Origin: Symbiodinium natans
Taxonomy: Eukaryota; Sar; Dinophyceae; Suessiales; Symbiodiniaceae
Assembly: GCA_905221605.1 (NCBI GenBank)
Contig: CAJNDS010002535.1
Span: 1,216,001 to 1,234,603 of the forward strand
Length of the DNA stretch: 18,603 nucleotides
Direction of reading: 5' to 3'
The notes under the pieces are model-generated. The model was not told where the DNA came from. It did no database searches and was given only the letters and a program-made list of their open reading frames with translations. The translations under genes were made by a program, and so were the position numbers. Shown piece after piece: positions 14,734 to 18,603 of this stretch (the first letter of the stretch is position 1; the number at the start of each line of letters is the position of its first letter).

Positions 14734-16178
14734 GACCTGAGGATGAAGTGCCCGCTGTATCGGTTTGCAAAGCCTCTACGGAAATGGGATTGAGTGGATT
14801 GGACATTGTTGTCCACGGGGACCAAGAAAATCTCCTCGAGAGTGTTTTCCGCAATGCAGCGAAACACCGGACATTCGGGGGGAGGTCAATGCACTGGGTC
14901 CCGTTCGCGATAAACAGACCTCAAGCGAAGGGCATCGTTGAACGCAATGTTTGCCTCGTGAAAGAAGCGTTCTGGTCTGTTTGGCTGGGCTTAGAAGAGC
15001 GTGTAGGTGAAAAGTTGCCTCTAGGGAGCCATCTGGTTGTTGAGGCCATGAGGTACTCTGTGAGGATGCATAACTTGTTTCATGTGTCCAAGGAACACAG
15101 CACGCCGTTGGAGAGACTGCGTGGGTCGACAGTTCAGCCAGTGAAGAGCTGTGAGTTTGGGGTTGTGGGCTTTGGGAAGCCTCAGAAGGACTACCCAGAG
15201 CACCGCGGAAAGCGCTTGGTGAGGGCACTCTATGTAGGACCTCACGGTGCTAATGGATCTGGGATTCGAGTCTTTGTTCCAATAGGTATTGGAAAGCCCC
15301 CTCGTTTGGAAATCTTCAGCTCTTTTCGTGCCAAAGATCCAGTGGAGTTTGACAAAGCTGCTTTGCGTGACCTTCGAGGTAATAAGGAAGACCCTGAAAG
15401 ACCCATCAAGTTCAATGTTCCAATCGATGGTCCGAGTCCGCCGCTTGATTCCCCAAATATCCCTGAAGGAAGTCTTGAGTTTCCTGTTGAACGCACCGAA
15501 CCACCTGCTCTTGAGGGCCCTGAAGCAATGGAAGAAGAAGGAGAGTTGGATGGGTATTCTCCGGATTTTTCGGACGTGCCTGAAGAAACAGGCATGGAGG
15601 TTGAGCCTCCCGGAGGCGTAGGTCTTGAGGACCTTGACGCCCCTATGGATCCAGGAGAAGACGATGCCATGGAAGAGGGCCTGACGTGGCTCTATGAGCA
15701 TGGCCTTAGGCAACTCTTTGATGGGCCTGACTTGAGAGTAACGACAAAAATCCGTAAGGGAGATGATGTCAAAGAGTGGTTCCGTATGAAGTTTGGTGGA
15801 AAGAAGATTTGGGTCCATGTCCCGAACAATGCGGTTTGCGAAGTTTCTGGCAAGGTTTTGCCTCGTAAGCATCTTGAAGAAGGTATGAGACTCGAGCTCT
15901 CAGAACTTGATGCTTTTGGTGTAGCTACGATTATAGGAGAAGCTGAGGCCCGTAAACGAGCTACGCGGAGAATCCATACGACTAGGTGGGTTCTGACTTC
16001 GAAACCGTCGGCCACGAACCCTGAACGCGTTCGTGCTCGTCTTGTTGTGAGGGACTATGCATTTGGATCCAATCCTCTAGCTGATGGGATATATTCCCCC
16101 ACCACGTCTTTGGAAGCCTTGAGGGGTGTCCTTGCTATTCATGCTGTCAGAGGTGGCACCTGTTGTCAGCAGATGTGA
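14691..16178 (+). CDS. pol: Integrase core, C-terminal region and N-terminal part of reverse transcriptase (second frame)
   Basis: This continues the polyprotein after a -1-type shift. Homology-like sequence begins a little upstream of the ATG, near 14670. Integrase catalytic residues are Asp44 in His-Gly-Asp-Gln-Glu and Glu84 in Gly-Ile-Val-Glu-Arg-Asn, 39 residues apart as in DD35-39E enzymes. The first Asp is in the preceding frame. Residues 155-200 show the copia-type integrase tail (Lys-Arg-Leu-Val-Arg, Tyr-Val-Gly-Pro). Residues about 225-325 are acidic and Pro/Glu-rich. From about residue 425 the RT begins, with Thr-Arg-Trp-Val, Ala-Arg-Leu-Val-Val-Arg-Asp and Tyr-Ser-Pro-Thr-Thr-Ser-Leu-Glu-Ala-Leu-Arg. 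The last 5-8 codons before TGA are out of frame. Coding passes to the next frame near 16155, just before RT motif A. Confidence 0.85.
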   Translation: MVHVVSGYIHTVVLGPEDEVPAVSVCKASTEMGLSGLDIVVHGDQENLLESVFRNAAKHRTFGGRSMHWVPFAINRPQAKGIVERNVCLVKEAFWSVWLGLEERVGEKLPLGSHLVVEAMRYSVRMHNLFHVSKEHSTPLERLRGSTVQPVKSCEFGVVGFGKPQKDYPEHRGKRLVRALYVGPHGANGSGIRVFVPIGIGKPPRLEIFSSFRAKDPVEFDKAALRDLRGNKEDPERPIKFNVPIDGPSPPLDSPNIPEGSLEFPVERTEPPALEGPEAMEEEGELDGYSPDFSDVPEETGMEVEPPGGVGLEDLDAPMDPGEDDAMEEGLTWLYEHGLRQLFDGPDLRVTTKIRKGDDVKEWFRMKFGGKKIWVHVPNNAVCEVSGKVLPRKHLEEGMRLELSELDAFGVATIIGEAEARKRATRRIHTTRWVLTSKPSATNPERVRARLVVRDYAFGSNPLADGIYSPTTSLEALRGVLAIHAVRGGTCCQQM

Positions 16179-18238
16179 GCGTTGCCTTCATGCAAGCGCC
16201 TGTGCAAGGGGTAGAGTGTATCCGGTTTCCGAATGGGATGTATGATGAGGAGAACAAGCCGCTGTTTGCGCAGCTACACAAAGCCATGAATGGCTTGAGA
16301 GTAGGACCACTGAGCTGGTACCTAGAGTTTACAAGCACGCTGCGTAAGCAGTTTGGGTTTGGTGAGACTGCCGACCCTACTGTGCATCACCGGCTTGAGA
16401 AGGACGGTGCGCTGACCTTGGTGTTAGTGTATGTTGACGATCTCATCATCTTCTCCCAGAATCCGCCAGTTGCCAAGGATCTGTACGCTAAGCTAGCGAA
16501 GATCTATAAAATGAAGCAGACAGGGCTTCTAGAACCTGGCAAGACTGGGCAGCTCGAGTTCTTGGGTCGAGTGATCGCCCGAACCACTGAGCACGGGCCT
16601 GTGTTCTTTGGCCTGAAGCCGGGGTACTTGAAGTCGCTTGGAGAAGAGTTTGGCATTAGCGGAAAAGGTGTGAAACCAGTGCTGGGAAACCTCGAGAGGG
16701 AGTACCGGAAGAAGGAGGCTGGAACACCTATCAGCACTGAGGCGTATGAACGCTATAGACGTGTGCTTGGTAAGTTGATGTGGGCAAGCCTGACGTTGCC
16801 GCATTTGTCCTACCCGGTAGGATTTCTGGGCCGGTATCAGAGTGACCCAGATAGCCAGGCAGAAGCTTGCTTGAGACGCGTGGTTCGTTGGGTGATGGCT
16901 TTGCCTGAGTACCTTCAACGATTTTCGGCAGAAGCGTTTGAGTATCCTTGCTGCGCTTCGGAAAACATGCTCTCTGGCTTTGTGGATGCGTCATGGAACA
17001 TTTGCTCTGTGTCTGGTGCCATTGTGAAGTGGCATGGCATCATGATCAAAACTTTCTCGCGGAAACAGTCGGTGACCGCGTTGAGTTCGGCGGAGGCCGA
17101 ATTGGCAGCCCTGACTGAGGCAGCCAAAGAGTCGGTGTACTTGTCTTTGCTCATGGAAACGCTCCTGTATGGAATGCCCAAAGGAGAGACCGGTGAGTTT
17201 CCGATTCACCTGGCTTCGGATTCGGAAGCCGCTTTGTCGATTAGCAAAATGACGGGGTTGTTACGCCGTGTTCGGCACCTGGAGCTTCGTCATCGCTATC
17301 TTCAAGAGCTAGTCCACCTGGAAAGGCTGATTCTAAGCTTCATCAGTGGAGAACGGAATCCGGCCGATGGACTGACGAAATCTCCTGAGGAGTTGTTGCT
17401 TGAGCATTTGCTGGTTGCGTGTGGACTGGAAAGAGTGTGTGAAGAAGACCTTCAGGGTCTTGTAGTTCCTGAACACCTTCGTGAACGAATGGAAGAACTT
17501 GAAGAAGTATGTGAAAAGCTTGAGAAAATCCCGACAAACCTGGCGAAGTACGAGCCAGTGGCAAGAGACCTTGCGTTGGGATCTGTTCCTCTGCTTGTGA
17601 TCGAGGTGTTTTGTTCAACGTACAGTGCGTTGTGCCGAGCGTGTGCTCGTGACCGAGTAGCATATATAGGCATAACTGAGAAAGAAGACTTCTTAAGCAA
17701 GAGTACTCAAATGTTTCTAGGAGAGGTCTTGCTGTGTCTGTTGAGTAGGAAACCGCCCCAGATCTATGTCCACATAGCTTCCCCGTGTACCGCTGGATGT
17801 AGCTACCGCTTTAAGAACTGGCATCGACCGAAGTTTCGACATCGGTGGCGAGAGCAGGTCAAGAAGCATGTTGCATCTTGGAAAGCTTTAGGAAGACTTC
17901 TGGAGGACCGCTGCAAAGAGATCCTGGTTACCCAGGAATGGCCAAAGAACTGTGGTCTTTGGAAGGAGGAAAATTATCTGAAAGAAAAGAAGCGCCTTGG
18001 TCTGAACTTTGGAAGGGTTGTGGACCGTTGTGCCTTCGACGGGGTCTTTAAGCGGTGGTTCTTTGCTACAAACCGAGAGGAGTGGAGTGAAATCTTCTCT
18101 GGAAAGCCCTGTGACAAAAGTCATCAGCATGTTTCACTTGCTAGTGTCGAAGAAACAGGTATCTATCCGACTAAACTGGGTAGAGCTCTTTTGCGTGCTG
18201 CGAAAGTCACGTTAGGTCTTGTAGGAACACCTTCTTAG
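16163..18238 (+). CDS. pol: Reverse transcriptase, RNase H and extra C-terminal domain (third frame)
   Basis: There is no ATG near the left end (16163 is TTG), so this frame is reached by frameshift or was joined before a deletion. Counting codon 1 at 16163, RT motif A has Asp4 in Ala-Asp-Val-Ser-Val-Ala-Phe. The active site Tyr-Val-Asp-Asp is at residues 90-93. RNase H residues are Asp275, Glu311 or Glu313 in Ser-Ser-Ala-Glu-Ala-Glu, Asp353 and Asp402 in Pro-Ala-Asp-Gly-Leu-Thr-Lys, all present. Copia polyproteins normally end soon after RNase H, but this one goes on about 280 residues. A charged coiled-coil-like linker (410-465) leads to a domain with Ile-Glu-Val-Phe-Cys-Ser (480-485), Ser-Pro-Cys-Thr-Ala-Gly-Cys-Ser (540-547), Glu-Trp-Pro (592-594) and Asp-Arg-Cys-Ala-Phe (621-625). 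The spacing resembles Rossmann-type methyltransferases, but only weakly. The stop is TAG at 18236-18238. Confidence 0.88.
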   Translation: MSADVSVAFMQAPVQGVECIRFPNGMYDEENKPLFAQLHKAMNGLRVGPLSWYLEFTSTLRKQFGFGETADPTVHHRLEKDGALTLVLVYVDDLIIFSQNPPVAKDLYAKLAKIYKMKQTGLLEPGKTGQLEFLGRVIARTTEHGPVFFGLKPGYLKSLGEEFGISGKGVKPVLGNLEREYRKKEAGTPISTEAYERYRRVLGKLMWASLTLPHLSYPVGFLGRYQSDPDSQAEACLRRVVRWVMALPEYLQRFSAEAFEYPCCASENMLSGFVDASWNICSVSGAIVKWHGIMIKTFSRKQSVTALSSAEAELAALTEAAKESVYLSLLMETLLYGMPKGETGEFPIHLASDSEAALSISKMTGLLRRVRHLELRHRYLQELVHLERLILSFISGERNPADGLTKSPEELLLEHLLVACGLERVCEEDLQGLVVPEHLRERMEELEEVCEKLEKIPTNLAKYEPVARDLALGSVPLLVIEVFCSTYSALCRACARDRVAYIGITEKEDFLSKSTQMFLGEVLLCLLSRKPPQIYVHIASPCTAGCSYRFKNWHRPKFRHRWREQVKKHVASWKALGRLLEDRCKEILVTQEWPKNCGLWKEENYLKEKKRLGLNFGRVVDRCAFDGVFKRWFFATNREEWSEIFSGKPCDKSHQHVSLASVEETGIYPTKLGRALLRAAKVTLGLVGTPS

Positions 18239-18344
18239 GTCGGCAGTAGGAGTGCTCGCTTTCGGACTTTGCCTGGGATGAGATGTTTAAGCACTGGAAA
18301 CACCGAGCTGTGAAGAAGTGCGTGGCTCTGAGGCATTACAGTCC
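18239..18344 (+). other. 3' untranslated spacer of the element
   Basis: This short non-coding stretch between the last ORF and the polypurine tract contains another GTAGGAGTG (18246-18254), the word shared by the LTR and internal spacers. Confidence 0.5.
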
Positions 18345-18353
18345 AAGCGGGGG
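18345..18353 (+). other. Polypurine tract
   Basis: AAGCGGGGG directly abuts the 3' LTR, as needed for plus-strand priming. It is short and has one C, but position and composition fit. Confidence 0.75.
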
Positions 18354-18603
18354 TGTGAAAGTTCCTGTCTAAGGACATGTTAACTTTGTTGTCCTGCATG
18401 CTGGCTCAGAGTTGTGTGTGTGTAGTTGGAGGAACTCCGTAGTTGTGCCTTGGAGGCTCGACGGGAGTGCTGCTTTAAGTGGGAAAGCCTTTTGAATTGC
18501 TTGAGTTGTAGGGATGTGTGTCTGAAAGCTGTAGGAGTGACTGTACACGTTTTTGCTTGCTTTAGGTGTAGTTGGGTAGGTCCCGAGAACTCCCACTGAC
18601 GTT
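18354..18603 (+). repeat. 3' LTR, first 250 bp (truncated by window end)
   Basis: It starts TGTGAAAG like the 5' LTR and matches 9245-9493 apart from one inserted G and one G-to-A change. The remaining ~148 bp, including the SL-like motif, lie beyond the window. Confidence 0.95.

Larger units (their letters stand above)
9245..18603 (+). mobile_element. Ty1/copia-type LTR retrotransposon with extra ORF and C-terminal domain (3' LTR cut off)
   Basis: All hallmarks are visible: 5' LTR bounded by TGTGAAA and TTTCACA, primer site at the next base, Gag zinc knuckle, DSGA protease, integrase HHCC and catalytic motifs, YVDD reverse transcriptase, RNase H, polypurine tract and the start of the 3' LTR. 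Integrase before RT places it in Ty1/copia. Full length would be about 9.5 kb, large for copia. Over the 250 comparable bases the two LTRs differ by one 1-bp indel (extra G in the 3' copy within AAGTGGGAAAG) and one G/A change near 9434, so insertion is recent. Coding is spread over three plus frames plus an overlapping fourth ORF. Only the left flank is visible, so target-site duplication cannot be confirmed. Confidence 0.95.

Noticed and set aside
1-18603. tRNA or rRNA genes
   Set aside because: I found no T-loop GTTCGA box with matching acceptor and anticodon arms and no rRNA-like stretch.

Overview
The window looks like nuclear DNA of a dinoflagellate, most likely a Symbiodiniaceae relative. 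Three things point that way. Two stretches match the 3' end of the dinoflagellate spliced leader. A Ty1/copia-type retrotransposon fills the right half. The left half has sparse, one-exon-like gene remnants on the minus strand separated by many short satellite-like repeats. No bacterial signals (operons, ribosome binding sites) and no tRNA or rRNA genes are visible. The organism call is inference.

Left part (1-6828). Positions 1-3468 hold no gene I can recognise, only degenerate repeats and a very GC-rich hairpin zone near 2955-3200. On the minus strand follow a derived ISXO2/IS1595-like transposase exon (3469-4473), a fragment with a SAP-like helix-turn-helix motif (4975-5385) and an ASCH (PUA-like) domain protein (5717-6457). 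A 50-bp direct repeat brackets the ASCH gene. A 42-bp inverted pair carries two copies of the SAP-like motif.

Middle (6829-9053). This is a composite satellite: blocks A (about 42 bp x3), B (about 62 bp x10), C (42 bp x10), then A and B again in inverted orientation, then D (about 72 bp x5) and E (14 bp x13). On the minus strand the B and C units contain no stop codon in any frame, so the many long ORFs here are probably repeat artefacts.

Right part (9245-18603, end cut off). This is a young LTR retrotransposon. It has a 397-bp 5' LTR, a primer site fitting an initiator-Met-type tRNA, Gag with a zinc knuckle, an aspartic protease, integrase, reverse transcriptase, RNase H, a polypurine tract and the first 250 bp of the 3' LTR, which differs from the 5' LTR at only two sites. 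The order PR-INT-RT-RH is Ty1/copia. The polyprotein is split over three frames by two -1-type shifts.

Two parts of this element are unusual. A 486-codon proline-rich ORF lies in a different frame between protease and integrase, while the polyprotein frame also stays open across it. A tail of about 280 residues after RNase H has a motif order that vaguely resembles a cytosine-C5 methyltransferase fold. These are the best candidates for undescribed biology in the window.
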